Shown piece after piece: positions 22,099 to 31,458 of a DNA stretch of 64,000 nucleotides (within the stretch, counting starts at the first letter, position 1; every line of letters begins with the position of its first letter). The DNA comes from Flavobacterium lacisediminis (GTDB lineage: Bacteria > Bacteroidota > Bacteroidia > Flavobacteriales > Flavobacteriaceae). The notes under the pieces were generated by a model. It searched no databases. It was not told the origin of the DNA and was given only the letters and a program-made list of their open reading frames with translations. The stretch spans positions 62,001 to 126,000 of the forward strand of contig NZ_JAPCIO010000006.1 in assembly GCF_025909975.1 (NCBI RefSeq). The letters run 5' to 3'. A program made the position numbers and the translations under genes.

Positions 22099-22104
22099 AA
22101 TTAC

Positions 22105-23460
22105 ATGAAAATTATTAAATTCATTCTTACTATCAGCTTGATTACCAATTCTTTATTTTCTCAAGAACATTTTAGTGGAATTTCAACTTCTAAAAGAGGA
22201 GGTTTATTAAATGCAACAAATAATGCTGCTGAATTAGTAAACATGAGTACTAAATATGAAGTTAACGCATTCAATTTTTCAATAGGAATGGCTAATAACA
22301 AACTTACATTTAGTGATTTAGTTAGCGGAAATAATTTAGAAGATAAAATTTTTGAAGGAAATGATGTTGTTAACCTAAGATTAGATACTCAGATACTTGG
22401 TCCCTCATTTGCTTTTAAATACCAAAAATGGGGATTTGGAATTACTTCAGTTGCCAATATTAAAGCTAATGTTATTAATTTGGACTCTAAATTGGGCGAT
22501 GCTATTCAAAATGGTGAATTAAGTAATATTTTTTCTCAAACTGTTATTTCATCAAACGATAACCAACGTTTAAACGCTACCACTTGGGGTGAGCTAGATT
22601 TTACAATTGCTAGAAATTTAATTGATTTACCTAAACATAAAATAAGTGTTGGTACCAATTTACGTTTATTATTCCCTGGTGCTTATGCCAACTTTTCTGC
22701 AACAAACCTAAATGGTACAATCGTAAACAATTTTGGAGATATTTCTTTAGTAAATGCTTCCGCTAATGTCAATATTGCTTATGCTGGAGTTTTAGCAAAC
22801 AATTATAATGACCAAGGAAACTACAATGAATTTTTCTCTCAAGGAATCAATGGTTTTGCTGCTGACATAGCCTTTAACTATAGATGGAAAGACGAAAATG
22901 ACGCCAATAGTTACCGATTAAATGCTGGGCTTTCTGTGAAAAACATTGGATCAATGACTTTTAAATCAGATAATAATTTAAGTAAAAACTACATTTTAAA
23001 CGTTGATAACTTAGAAAGTTTAGATTTGAATCAATTTGAAAATGTTGAAAGTTTAACTGAAATTGAAGCTATCTTAAATGACCCAGCAAACGCTGCTTAT
23101 TTTCAATCAACATCAAGCACAGCAGATTACACAGTAAAATTACCTACAGTAATTAACGCTTATGCCGATGTTAGATTAACCAAAAAATGGTTTGTAACTG
23201 GAAGCATCAATCAAAAAGTAAGCGACGATAGTAAAAGTGATTTTATTACCACTCAAAATTCCTATACTTTAATTCCTAGATTTACAACAAAATGGTTTGA
23301 AGCTTATGCACCACTTGCAGCAAATGAAATTTCAGGATTTACTAGTGGTATTGGATTTAGATTATCAGGATTTTTTATAGGATCAAACAGTGTATTTACA
23401 GCTTTAGCCGATAGCGGAAAACAAGCCGATTTATATTTAGGAGTTCGTTTTGGGTTTTAA
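22105..23460 (+). CDS. Outer-membrane beta-barrel protein (DUF5723-like)
   Basis: A 451-residue protein with a signal peptide (MKIIKFILTISLITNSLFSQ) and a long beta-rich body ending in aromatic residues (LYLGVRFGF), as in outer-membrane barrels. From its start (EHFSGISTSKRGGLLNATNNAAEL) I place it near DUF5723-type proteins, which are frequent in Bacteroidota and sometimes associated with gliding or OmpA-type modules; this is recollection. It follows the kinase gene by 6 bp and precedes the ypfJ-type gene by 21 bp, so all may form one transcript. Confidence 0.72.
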   Translation: MKIIKFILTISLITNSLFSQEHFSGISTSKRGGLLNATNNAAELVNMSTKYEVNAFNFSIGMANNKLTFSDLVSGNNLEDKIFEGNDVVNLRLDTQILGPSFAFKYQKWGFGITSVANIKANVINLDSKLGDAIQNGELSNIFSQTVISSNDNQRLNATTWGELDFTIARNLIDLPKHKISVGTNLRLLFPGAYANFSATNLNGTIVNNFGDISLVNASANVNIAYAGVLANNYNDQGNYNEFFSQGINGFAADIAFNYRWKDENDANSYRLNAGLSVKNIGSMTFKSDNNLSKNYILNVDNLESLDLNQFENVESLTEIEAILNDPANAAYFQSTSSTADYTVKLPTVINAYADVRLTKKWFVTGSINQKVSDDSKSDFITTQNSYTLIPRFTTKWFEAYAPLAANEISGFTSGIGFRLSGFFIGSNSVFTALADSGKQADLYLGVRFGF

Positions 23461-23481
23461 TAATTTTTAAAAGTTTTTCAT

Positions 23482-24339
23482 ATGAAATGGAAAGGTAGAC
23501 GTCAAAGTGACAACGTAGAAGACAGAAGAGGAATGTCGGGCGGTGGAAAGGCAATTGTAGGAGGAGGATTAATTGGAATAGTTATTCTTCTTTTAAATGT
23601 TTTTGGTGGAGAAAATGCAAAAATGCTTACCCCTATGTTGGAGCAAATAAATCAAGGGCAAACCTCGACTCCAACTGAACAAAGAGAACTTACTCCTGAA
23701 GAAAAAGAAATGGGCGAATTCGTTTCAACCGTTTTTGCTGACACAGAAGATATTTGGACCAAAATATTTGAAGATAACAATTTAGGAACTTACGAACAAC
23801 CAAAAATGGTATTGTTTACAGGTTCAGTGGAAACAGCCAGTGGAGGCGCAAGTTCGGCTTCTGGACCATTTTATTGCCCTGGTGATAAAAAAGTGTACAT
23901 GGATTTAGCCTTTTTTGAAGAACTGCGTACCCGTTTTGGAGCTAAAGGTGGCGATTTTGCTATAGCTTATGTCGTGGCACACGAAGTGGGTCACCACGTT
24001 CAAACAATTCTTGGAACTTCAGGAAAAGTGAGACAATTACAACAATCTAAAAGTGAAGCCGAAGCTAATAAATTATCTGTTTGTTTAGAATTACAGGCCG
24101 ATTTTTATGGCGGATTATGGGCACATTACAACCAAAAATATTTAGAAGAAGGTGACATTGAAGAAGCGTTAAGTGCTGCACATGCTGTAGGTGACGATGC
24201 CATTCAAAGCAAAATGCAAGGGCATGTTGTTCCTGATTCTTTTACACATGGTTCATCTGAGCAACGCATGAAATGGTTTATGAAAGGTTTTAAATCTGGT
24301 GATATCCGATTAGGCGATACTTTTGCTGAAGAACTATAA
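23482..24339 (+). CDS. ypfJ: Neutral zinc metallopeptidase, YpfJ family
   Basis: A membrane-anchored zinc protease-like protein of 285 residues. It has a basic N-terminus MKWKGRRQSDNVEDRRG, a transmembrane helix (about 28-43) and an extracytoplasmic domain with AHEVGHHVQTILG (the HExxH-type zinc site, read HEVGHH) and a downstream LELQADFYGGLWAHY that provides the third ligand. The GASSASGPFYCPGDKKVYMDL segment is typical of the family. Physiological substrates of YpfJ proteins are unknown. Same operon as the outer-membrane protein and the SET gene. Confidence 0.9.
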   Translation: MKWKGRRQSDNVEDRRGMSGGGKAIVGGGLIGIVILLLNVFGGENAKMLTPMLEQINQGQTSTPTEQRELTPEEKEMGEFVSTVFADTEDIWTKIFEDNNLGTYEQPKMVLFTGSVETASGGASSASGPFYCPGDKKVYMDLAFFEELRTRFGAKGGDFAIAYVVAHEVGHHVQTILGTSGKVRQLQQSKSEAEANKLSVCLELQADFYGGLWAHYNQKYLEEGDIEEALSAAHAVGDDAIQSKMQGHVVPDSFTHGSSEQRMKWFMKGFKSGDIRLGDTFAEEL

Positions 24340-24344
24340 CTATT

Positions 24345-24752
24345 TTGAAAATTGAAGCACCAGAATCTGATTATTTATATATTCAAGATTCTCAAATAAC
24401 AAATGCTGGAAAAGGTTTATTTACAGCAATTGACATTTATCCTAATGAAATTATTTCCATTTTTAAAGGAGAAATTTTAACCGATAATGAAGCTCAAAAA
24501 AGAGTTTCAGAAGGTAAAGACCGCTATTTCATTAACATGTTAGACGGTTCCATATTGGATTCTATGAATGTAGATTGTTTTGCTAAATATGCTAATGATG
24601 CCGAAGCTTTCTCTAAATTAGAATTTAAAAATAATTCCAAAATCACATTAGACGATGATGATAATGTTTGCATCGTAGCTACAAAGAAAATCAAATCCCA
24701 ACAAGAGATTTTTTGTAGCTATGGTGTAAAATATTGGAAAAAACATAAATAA
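24345..24752 (+). CDS. SET domain protein-lysine methyltransferase-like protein
   Basis: A 135-residue minimal SET domain, predicted to transfer a methyl group from AdoMet to protein lysines. The start codon is TTG at 24345, five bases after the previous stop; no ATG in frame precedes the conserved core. Motifs include ITNAGKGLFTAIDI near the start, KYANDAEAF (position of the usual NHxxxPN) and IFCSYGVKYW at the end (the ELFxDYG equivalent). The NH of the AdoMet-binding NHS motif is replaced by YAND, so activity is uncertain. Targets unknown. Confidence 0.78.
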   Translation: MKIEAPESDYLYIQDSQITNAGKGLFTAIDIYPNEIISIFKGEILTDNEAQKRVSEGKDRYFINMLDGSILDSMNVDCFAKYANDAEAFSKLEFKNNSKITLDDDDNVCIVATKKIKSQQEIFCSYGVKYWKKHK

Positions 24753-24787
24753 TTCAAATCTATTCCCTTTTAAACTATTTTTTTTTG

Positions 24788-24795
24788 TAATTTTG
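24788..24795 (+). promoter_or_regulatory. Promoter -7 box before the TIGR03643-type gene
   Basis: TAATTTTG matches TAnnTTTG and lies 31 bp before the ATG at 24826. No -33 TTTG at the ideal distance, so this is tentative. Confidence 0.4.
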
Positions 24796-24825
24796 TTTAA
24801 CTTTTTTAATTAAATTTTAAACAAA

Positions 24826-25116
24826 ATGAATGTTTCGTGCAAAAAAGACTTCACTGATATTGAAATTGATAGAATTATTGAAATGGCTTGGGAAGACAGA
24901 ACACCATTTGATGCAATAAAATTTCAGTTTTCTTTAAATGAGGCTGATGTAAAAGCGTTAATGAAAAAAGAACTCAAATTCAGTAGTTATAAACTATGGA
25001 GAAAAAGAGTTGAAAATTGCAAAACAAAACATTTAGCTAAGCGAGTTGAAGGCATTGATAGATTCAAGTGCAAACTTCAAAGAGCTATAACTAACAATAA
25101 AATTTCTAAAAGATAA
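24826..25116 (+). CDS. TIGR03643/DUF2805 family small protein
   Basis: A 96-residue protein of the TIGR03643 type: the sequence FTDIEIDRIIEMAWEDRTPFDAIKFQF and ALMKKELKFSSYKLWRKRV fits the family well. It is a small, predicted helical, basic protein. Function is not known to me; the helix-turn-helix-like start (a few short helices, then a basic tail) would allow nucleic-acid binding, which is speculation. Immediately followed, 2 bp on, by the DUF2452 gene. Confidence 0.8.
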   Translation: MNVSCKKDFTDIEIDRIIEMAWEDRTPFDAIKFQFSLNEADVKALMKKELKFSSYKLWRKRVENCKTKHLAKRVEGIDRFKCKLQRAITNNKISKR

Positions 25117-25118
25117 AA

Positions 25119-25535
25119 ATGAAAAGCAAAATTCCTGATAATGTAGTTTTTTCTGAAGAAAATGGATACAATGCAAATGTACTCGCTTATCCTACAAGTG
25201 TTGGTGCGCCAGCAATTAAAATGGATAACGTTGTTGATTGGAAAAATATTGGTATTCGTAATGTTAATAGAGAATTCGAAAGTAAGTTTAATGAACTTAA
25301 AGCCGAATATGAAAAATTAATGCAAGAATATGAATGGAATGAAATTTTATACAATGCTAAATATTCATTTGAACCCATAATTGGCGAAACGTATCATTTG
25401 TATTTGGCAAAAGACGGTTCCAATTTTCTTTCTTTAATTCACCCAGATTTCTGGAATAAAGAACACATTGGTTCCTTTAAACTGAATAGCAACAAAAAAT
25501 GGATTCATATCGATTCCAAACAAGATACTTTTTAA
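25119..25535 (+). CDS. DUF2452 family protein
   Basis: A 138-residue cytoplasmic protein matching DUF2452 in memory: PDNVVFSEENGYNANVLAYPTSVGAPAIK at the start, a coiled helix (about 45-70) and the segment FEPIIGETYHLYLAKDG... near the middle. Function unknown. It shares a transcript with the upstream TIGR03643-type gene (2-bp gap) and ends at a large symmetric hairpin. Confidence 0.82.
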   Translation: MKSKIPDNVVFSEENGYNANVLAYPTSVGAPAIKMDNVVDWKNIGIRNVNREFESKFNELKAEYEKLMQEYEWNEILYNAKYSFEPIIGETYHLYLAKDGSNFLSLIHPDFWNKEHIGSFKLNSNKKWIHIDSKQDTF

Positions 25536-25578
25536 ATTATTGAATTCTTCTAATTACGTCTAGAAGAATTCAATAATT
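25535..25578. terminator. 18-bp perfect hairpin between convergent genes
   Basis: The arms 25535-25552 and 25561-25578 are perfectly complementary over 18 bp (core TTGAATTCTTCTA), with an 8-nt loop ATTACGTC. It separates DUF2452 from the convergent yifB and probably terminates both. Flanking T/A runs are short, so RNA processing is an alternative. Confidence 0.7.
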
Positions 25579-25589
25579 AAAACCTCAAA

Positions 25590-27125
25590 CTAGCCTAACC
25601 ACCCTTCCCTATCCAAACTTCTATATTGAATTGCTTCTGCAATATGATGCGATTGAATAGACTCAGAATTCTCTAAATCAGCAATAGTTCTTGAAACTTT
25701 TAGAATTCTATCATACGCTCTAGCGGACAAATTTAATCGTTCCATTGCTGTTTTTAGTAGTTGCAACGAAACCTCATCTAAAGCACAAAATTCACGAATT
25801 AGTTTACTACTCATTTGCGCATTGTAATGAATAAATTCATAGTTTTCAAATCGCTGTGATTGTATTTCTCTAGCTTTGGTTACTCGTTCTCTAATAGATA
25901 CGCTACTTTCTGCTTTTCGAGTTTCCGTTAATTTTTCAAATGGAACAGGTGTTACTTCAATATGAATATCAATCCTATCCAATAAAGGTCCCGAAATTTT
26001 ACTCAAATACCTTTGCATTTCCATTGGTGAAGAACTCACAGGCGCATTCGGATCATTAAAATAACCTCCTGGACTCGGATTCATACTCGCCACTAACATA
26101 AATGACGATGGATACGTAATCGTAAATTTCGCTCTAGAAATTGTAACTTCCCTATCTTCTAATGGCTGACGCATTACTTCTAAAACTTCTCGTTTAAATT
26201 CGGGCAATTCATCTAAAAATAAAACACCGTTATGTGCTAAAGAAATTTCGCCTGGTTGTGGATAACTCCCGCCACCAACTAATGAAACCGAACTCGCAGT
26301 ATGATGCGGACTTCTAAAAGGACGTTGTGCCATCAAACCAACATCTTTAGTCTTTCCGGCTACTGAATGGATTTTGGTGGTTTCTAAAGCTTCTCGCATC
26401 GTCATTGGTGGCAAAATACTAGGCAAACGTTTGGCTAACATTGTTTTTCCTGAACCTGGAGGACCAATTAAAATTATATTATGTCCGCCAGCTGCGGCAA
26501 TTTCCATACAGCGTTTAATTCCTTCTTGTCCTTTGACATCACTAAAATCGTGTTCTGGAAAATCTAATGTTTTATTGAATTCTTCTTTAGTATCTATTGT
26601 AGTGGGAATCAAATCTGATTTTCCTTCAAAGAAATTAATGACTTGTAATACATTTTCAACACCATAAACATCAAGACCGTCAACAATTGCAGCTTCTTTT
26701 ACATTTTGAAAGGGTAAAATCAAACCTTTAAAACCTTCTTCTTTGGCTTTAATTGCAATTGATAAAGCTCCTTTTATGGGTTGTAATCCACCATCGAGCG
26801 ATAATTCACCCATAATGACGTAATTGTGGATATCTTCTGATTTAATTTGGGAAGAAGCGGCTAAAATACCAATAGCCAAAGTAAGGTCATAGGCAGAACC
26901 TTCTTTACGTAAATCGGCCGGAGCCATGTTGATAGTGATTTTTTTTCCGGGAAGTTGATACCCGTTGTTTTTTAGTGCGGCAGCTATACGATAACTACTC
27001 TCTTTTATAGCGGAATCAGGCAAACCTACTAAGTGATATCCTATTCCTTTGTCGATGTTTACTTCTACCGTAATGGTAGTCGCTTCAACGCCAAAAACGG
27101 CGCTTCCGAATACTTTTACTAACAT
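25590..27125 (-). CDS. yifB: YifB family Mg chelatase-like AAA+ ATPase
   Basis: A 511-residue ComM/YifB-type hexameric helicase. An N-terminal Lon-protease-like domain (about 1-165) is followed by an AAA+ module with Walker [18 protein letters not shown] (about 219-235), Walker [12 protein letters not shown] and a C-terminal Mg_chelatase domain ([15 protein letters not shown]). ComM branch-migrates DNA during natural transformation in other bacteria; whether this species is competent is unknown. Monocistronic. Confidence 0.94.
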   Translation of the reverse strand: MLVKVFGSAVFGVEATTITVEVNIDKGIGYHLVGLPDSAIKESSYRIAAALKNNGYQLPGKKITINMAPADLRKEGSAYDLTLAIGILAASSQIKSEDIHNYVIMGELSLDGGLQPIKGALSIAIKAKEEGFKGLILPFQNVKEAAIVDGLDVYGVENVLQVINFFEGKSDLIPTTIDTKEEFNKTLDFPEHDFSDVKGQEGIKRCMEIAAAGGHNIILIGPPGSGKTMLAKRLPSILPPMTMREALETTKIHSVAGKTKDVGLMAQRPFRSPHHTASSVSLVGGGSYPQPGEISLAHNGVLFLDELPEFKREVLEVMRQPLEDREVTISRAKFTITYPSSFMLVASMNPSPGGYFNDPNAPVSSSPMEMQRYLSKISGPLLDRIDIHIEVTPVPFEKLTETRKAESSVSIRERVTKAREIQSQRFENYEFIHYNAQMSSKLIREFCALDEVSLQLLKTAMERLNLSARAYDRILKVSRTIADLENSESIQSHHIAEAIQYRSLDREGWLG

Positions 27126-27184
27126 GGCTTATACTATTTAAATGGCTTATATAGATGCAAATATAGAAAAGTTTTTGAAATAAA

Positions 27185-27206
27185 AAATCCCGATTGCTCG
27201 GGATTT
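27185..27206 (-). terminator. Terminator of the pabB-dsbD operon
   Basis: AAATCCCGA (27185-27193) and TCGGGATTT (27198-27206) with loop TTGC; on the minus strand it is followed by TTTTT. It sits 4 bp after the dsbD-type stop codon. Confidence 0.85.
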
Positions 27207-27209
27207 AAT

Positions 27210-29234
27210 TTATTTTTTGAATTTTGAAATACCTTCTTTTAACCAAGTTTTATATTCTTCAACATCTGGTGTATAACCAACTGGCTTCGAAATATCTTTA
27301 CCTTCAGCATCTAAAACTACATAATAAGGTTGAGCATTAATATTGTATCGTTCTATTTGATATTCTCTCCATTTTTTTCCAATAGTAGTCACTTCACTTC
27401 CTGATTTTGAAATGTATTGTTCTTCTTTTGGTAATTCACGTTGGTCATCACCATATAACGAAATCAATACAATTTCATTTTTTAAAATCTTTAAAATTTC
27501 AGCATCAGACCACACATTTTCTTCCATTTTTCTACAATTGGCACATGCATGTCCTGTGAAATCTAATAAAACAGGTTTATTTACTTTTTTTGCATACGCT
27601 AAGCCTTCTTCATAATCATGAAATGCTGTTATTCCTAATGGTCCAATATGCGCATTTTCTGGTAAAGCAGATTCAGATGAAACTCCAGAACTAACTGTAT
27701 TTTGATAACCAACTCCATATGGACTTTCGCTATAAGTCATAGGTGGAGTGAAACCACTCAATATTTTTAGTGGCGCTCCCCATAAACCGGGAATTAAGTA
27801 AATAGTGAATGTAGTAACAAATAAAGCTATGAATAATCTTCCTACCGAGATATGTGTCATTGGACTATCGTGAGGCAAGATTAATTTTCCAAAAAGATAT
27901 AATGCCCAAGCTCCAAAAACTGCAATCCAAATAGCTAAAAAGACTTCTCTTTCTAATAAATGCGTTTGTAAAACTAAATCGGCATTAGATAAAAATTTGA
28001 AAGCAAAAGCTAATTCTAAGAATCCTAATGACACTTTAACAGTATTTAACCATCCACCTGATTTTGGTAACGAATTCATCCAGCCTGGAAACATGGCAAA
28101 CAACATAAAAGGCAATGCAATGGCAGAAGAAAATCCTAACATCCCAACTATTGGTCCTATTCCTCCTTGTCTTGCTGATTCACCTAATAAAGAACCTACA
28201 ATAGGTCCCGTACATGAAAACGAAACAACAGCTAAAGCCAATGCCATAAAGAAGATTCCGATGATTCCACCTCTATCGGCTTGTTTGTCAATTTTATTTA
28301 AAAATGAATTTGGTAAAACGATTTCAAATGCGCCCAAAAATGACGCTGCAAAAACAATAAGAATTACAAAAAATATTAGGTTAAACCAAACATTTGTTGA
28401 CAATGCATTTAGAGAATCTATTCCAAAAAGTGCTGTTATAAGCATACCTAAACCAACGTAAATAATAATGATAGAAATCCCGTAAATAAAAGCATTTCGT
28501 ATTCCAGCCGCTTTGGTTTTACTTTGTTTAGTAAAGAAACTTACTGTCATTGGAATCATTGGAAATACGCAAGGCGTAAGTAAAGCTGCAAACCCGCCTA
28601 AAAAGGCCAAAATAAAAATTCCCCACAAGCTTTTCTTTTCCTCTTTTGGAGTAGCATTTTCTGATTGATCAGCTACAGGTTCTGTCTTTACTTCTTTAGT
28701 TACATCAGTAACTATGTTTCCATTCTGAGAAGTCGAATCAATTGTATTTTCATCAGAAACAGGTAAAACTTCTGCATCAGTTGGTTTAATCTCAGGCAAT
28801 TTAAAAGTAAAAGTAGCATCTTGTTGAATACATTGTTCTTTACAAACTTGGTATTCCACATATACTTTAACTTCTTTTAGTTTCGTATTAGTAACTTTGA
28901 TTATCTGTTTAAACTGAGCCGTTTTAGCAAAGTAATATTCGTCTACCTCAAAAATATCATTATACACTTTTTTGTAGGCACTCTCTTTAGTTTTCCCAAC
29001 TAATGAATAATTTCCTTTTGTGTTTTTATAATCAAAAACCGTTGGAAGTGGGCCGTTTTCTGGAGTAAATTGCGAATACATGTGCCACTCGTTTTCGATA
29101 GTAGCATCCATAACCAATTCAAATTCGGTAGCCGATTTTTGAACTACTTTGGTTTTCCATTGTACCGGATTTAAAATTTGTGCATTTCCAAAAAATCCAA
29201 AAATTAAGGCGATTAAGGCGAAATATTTTCTCAT
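27210..29234 (-). CDS. Thiol:disulfide interchange protein DsbD-like
   Basis: Carries electrons from cytoplasmic thioredoxin across the inner membrane to periplasmic proteins. The 674 residues comprise a signal peptide (MRKYFALIALIFGFFGNAQ), an N-terminal DsbD-alpha-like domain (about 20-155), a Glu/Thr-rich linker, eight transmembrane helices (about 207-470, with LTPCVFPMIPM and CTGPIVGSLLGE carrying the membrane cysteines) and a C-terminal thioredoxin domain with the CxxC in FTGHACANCRKMEE. Its ATG overlaps the tilS stop (4 bp). Last gene of the operon. Confidence 0.93.
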   Translation of the reverse strand: MRKYFALIALIFGFFGNAQILNPVQWKTKVVQKSATEFELVMDATIENEWHMYSQFTPENGPLPTVFDYKNTKGNYSLVGKTKESAYKKVYNDIFEVDEYYFAKTAQFKQIIKVTNTKLKEVKVYVEYQVCKEQCIQQDATFTFKLPEIKPTDAEVLPVSDENTIDSTSQNGNIVTDVTKEVKTEPVADQSENATPKEEKKSLWGIFILAFLGGFAALLTPCVFPMIPMTVSFFTKQSKTKAAGIRNAFIYGISIIIIYVGLGMLITALFGIDSLNALSTNVWFNLIFFVILIVFAASFLGAFEIVLPNSFLNKIDKQADRGGIIGIFFMALALAVVSFSCTGPIVGSLLGESARQGGIGPIVGMLGFSSAIALPFMLFAMFPGWMNSLPKSGGWLNTVKVSLGFLELAFAFKFLSNADLVLQTHLLEREVFLAIWIAVFGAWALYLFGKLILPHDSPMTHISVGRLFIALFVTTFTIYLIPGLWGAPLKILSGFTPPMTYSESPYGVGYQNTVSSGVSSESALPENAHIGPLGITAFHDYEEGLAYAKKVNKPVLLDFTGHACANCRKMEENVWSDAEILKILKNEIVLISLYGDDQRELPKEEQYISKSGSEVTTIGKKWREYQIERYNINAQPYYVVLDAEGKDISKPVGYTPDVEEYKTWLKEGISKFKK

Positions 29235-30538
29235 TCTTCTAATACGATTTTTATACTATTTTGTGTTGTTTCTTTATTTATAAATCGATTATCTGCTCTT
29301 TTCCCGATTACCCAAATAATTTGGTCTTCCGAACATAATAACCATTGATTTTCTTTATCTAAAAGCGAATATTTTTCGTCTTTGAAATACTTACTCAATT
29401 TCTTTTTTCCGTTCATTCCTGATGGATAAAAATAATCTCCTTCTTGCCATTTTCGAATCGTTAATGGAAATTTGATCTTACTTTCATCTACAAATATACA
29501 ATTGGAAACTGTTTCAAAAATGTTAACTGCTTTACAAAACCTAAGTTTTAAGGGAATATTAACTTTACTTTCTATCGATTCAATGATGAAAACTTCCGAT
29601 TTATTTATTTCATTTCTTTCCGAAAGGATTAATTTCTCTCGATCTTTCAATAAAATATGCGTTTCTGAAAAAACTTGTTTTCCTGATTGTGCTTCGACCA
29701 AATCATAAATATCATTCCAAGCTGAAAATCCGTAATTTTTAAGCCATTGGTACAAATACGCTTTGTAATTTTGGAATTCAATCAACGGTTTTAGATGTAT
29801 TTCTAATTGATTTTCCTTCTCTTCAACTACTTTTTCAAAAACCAATTTTGAAGCATCGTTAACCAAAGATTCTACTTGTTGCAAATGATTTAAGGTGTTT
29901 TGAAACGAATCTAAAAATCCTGTATTCAATTCTTTTAAAGTGGGAACAATATTGTGACGTAATTTATTTCTAAAATACTTGTCTGAAGCATTACTCGAAT
30001 CTTCTCGCCATTGGATTTTATTTTCTAATGCATAATTTTCAATTTCTTCTCTTGAAAACGGCAACAACGGACGAATAATGTTTCCATTTTGAGCTGGAAT
30101 TCCCGTTAAACCTTCTAAGCCAGTTCCTCTAGTAAAATTGATTAAAAACGTTTCTACATTGTCATCCAAATGATGCGCAGTTAAAACATAATCAAATCCA
30201 AGTGAAAGTAATTCTTGAAACCAATCGTAACGCAACTTTCGAGCGGCTAATTGAATGGAAAGTTTATTTTCATTAGCAAATTCGAGTGTATCAAACGATT
30301 CAATAAAATAAGGAATATAGCTGTCTTGACATATTTCCCTAACCAACATTTCATCTGCATCACTCTCTTTTCCACGCAGTTGGAAATTGCAATGCACTAT
30401 GCAAATATCAAACCTCAACTTATAAAACAAATTCAACAAAACCATACTATCAACGCCTCCACTAACTGCTAAGAGCAATTTCTTGTCTTTCAGTTGGAGA
30501 AAATTTTGTTCGATATGATTCTGAAATTTTGTTAGCAT
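29231..30538 (-). CDS. tilS: tRNA(Ile)-lysidine synthetase
   Basis: Modifies C34 of tRNA-Ile(CAU) to lysidine so that it reads AUA; essential in most bacteria. The PP-loop SGGVDSMVLL is near the start (residues about 27-36 by the ATG at 30538, MLTKFQNHIEQNF), followed by HHLDDNVETFLINFTRGTGLEGLTGI and the C-terminal TilS domain (FYPSGMNGKKKLSKYFKDEK). Two codons further upstream there is a second ATG (30544). Overlaps dsbD by 4 bp. Confidence 0.94.
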   Translation of the reverse strand: MLTKFQNHIEQNFLQLKDKKLLLAVSGGVDSMVLLNLFYKLRFDICIVHCNFQLRGKESDADEMLVREICQDSYIPYFIESFDTLEFANENKLSIQLAARKLRYDWFQELLSLGFDYVLTAHHLDDNVETFLINFTRGTGLEGLTGIPAQNGNIIRPLLPFSREEIENYALENKIQWREDSSNASDKYFRNKLRHNIVPTLKELNTGFLDSFQNTLNHLQQVESLVNDASKLVFEKVVEEKENQLEIHLKPLIEFQNYKAYLYQWLKNYGFSAWNDIYDLVEAQSGKQVFSETHILLKDREKLILSERNEINKSEVFIIESIESKVNIPLKLRFCKAVNIFETVSNCIFVDESKIKFPLTIRKWQEGDYFYPSGMNGKKKLSKYFKDEKYSLLDKENQWLLCSEDQIIWVIGKRADNRFINKETTQNSIKIVLEE

Positions 30539-30554
30539 GACCAAAAATAAGGAA

Positions 30555-31451
30555 TTAATTTTTCTCTAATACCCAATTGAGTAAATTCTCTTTATCTACA
30601 ATAGCCCAAGAATGTGGATGTCTTGTGCCATCAGCTCTATAGCCTTTGTTTTTTGTATTAATTAATTCGATTTTTTGAAAACCTTTAATTTTTAAATCAT
30701 TATAAAGTTGTTCAATAAAATAAGAATTAATCTCATCTTTTTGGTTTTTCCGATTTTGTAACCACCAATCAAAATCAGGTTCCGTGTATAGTCTGATTTT
30801 TAATTTTTTAAGATTTTCTAAATTAGAAATAGTATTGGTTTCTAGAGTGTAAGGCGAAAACTTTTTATATAATGAAATGGAATCTTTTGGATTACCAAAC
30901 TCTGAATTAAATGTATCAATTATCCAATTTGCTTCCTGAACAGATTCACTAGAAAAATTTGAAATAATATTCTTTTCAGCAACTTTATACAAACCCAATA
31001 AATCAACAGGTGAATCAACAATAAAAACTCCTTTTGGTTGAATTGAATTTTGTTCTTTAATCAAATAATTACTTAGTAACAAAGTTACATTTCCGCCACC
31101 TGAAAATCCACCAATATAAACATTATCAGTACTTAATTTATTGTTTTTAAAAATTGAATTAAAGTGTTTGGACAAATTTTGTAATTCGCTATCTTTCAAA
31201 TAAAGTTTAAAATTATAATTCATTAAAATAACAGAAACGCCTTTCTTATTGGCTTCTTCCATGATTGGAAATTCATTTTTTGTGTTTTCAATATCACAAG
31301 GAAAACAAGGAAACAATACCAAAGTAGCTTTTGAATTGGCAACTTTATAAATCTCGAATTCTTTATCAATTATATGATTTACTTCTGAAACAGAAGATTT
31401 ACATGAAAATAAAATGGTAACAACAATTAAAACAAAGAATATTTTTTTCAT
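30555..31451 (-). CDS. Lipoprotein with alpha/beta-hydrolase fold
   Basis: A 298-residue lipoprotein (MKKIFFVLIVVTILFSCKSS, lipobox ILFSC). The segment GGFSGGGNVTLLLSNYL carries the GxSxGG nucleophile elbow of alpha/beta hydrolases, followed by VFIVDSPVDL; a histidine near the end (HPHSWAIV) could be catalytic. Likely a periplasmic or outer-membrane-bound esterase-type enzyme, substrate unknown. It is the second gene of pabB - hydrolase - tilS - dsbD with 7 and 10 bp spacings. Confidence 0.7.
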   Translation of the reverse strand: MKKIFFVLIVVTILFSCKSSVSEVNHIIDKEFEIYKVANSKATLVLFPCFPCDIENTKNEFPIMEEANKKGVSVILMNYNFKLYLKDSELQNLSKHFNSIFKNNKLSTDNVYIGGFSGGGNVTLLLSNYLIKEQNSIQPKGVFIVDSPVDLLGLYKVAEKNIISNFSSESVQEANWIIDTFNSEFGNPKDSISLYKKFSPYTLETNTISNLENLKKLKIRLYTEPDFDWWLQNRKNQKDEINSYFIEQLYNDLKIKGFQKIELINTKNKGYRADGTRHPHSWAIVDKENLLNWVLEKN

Positions 31452-31458
31452 AACTATT

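Noticed and set aside
27997..28461. 154-codon open frame opposite dsbD
   Set aside because: Antisense shadow of the membrane domain of the DsbD-like gene; no recognisable product.
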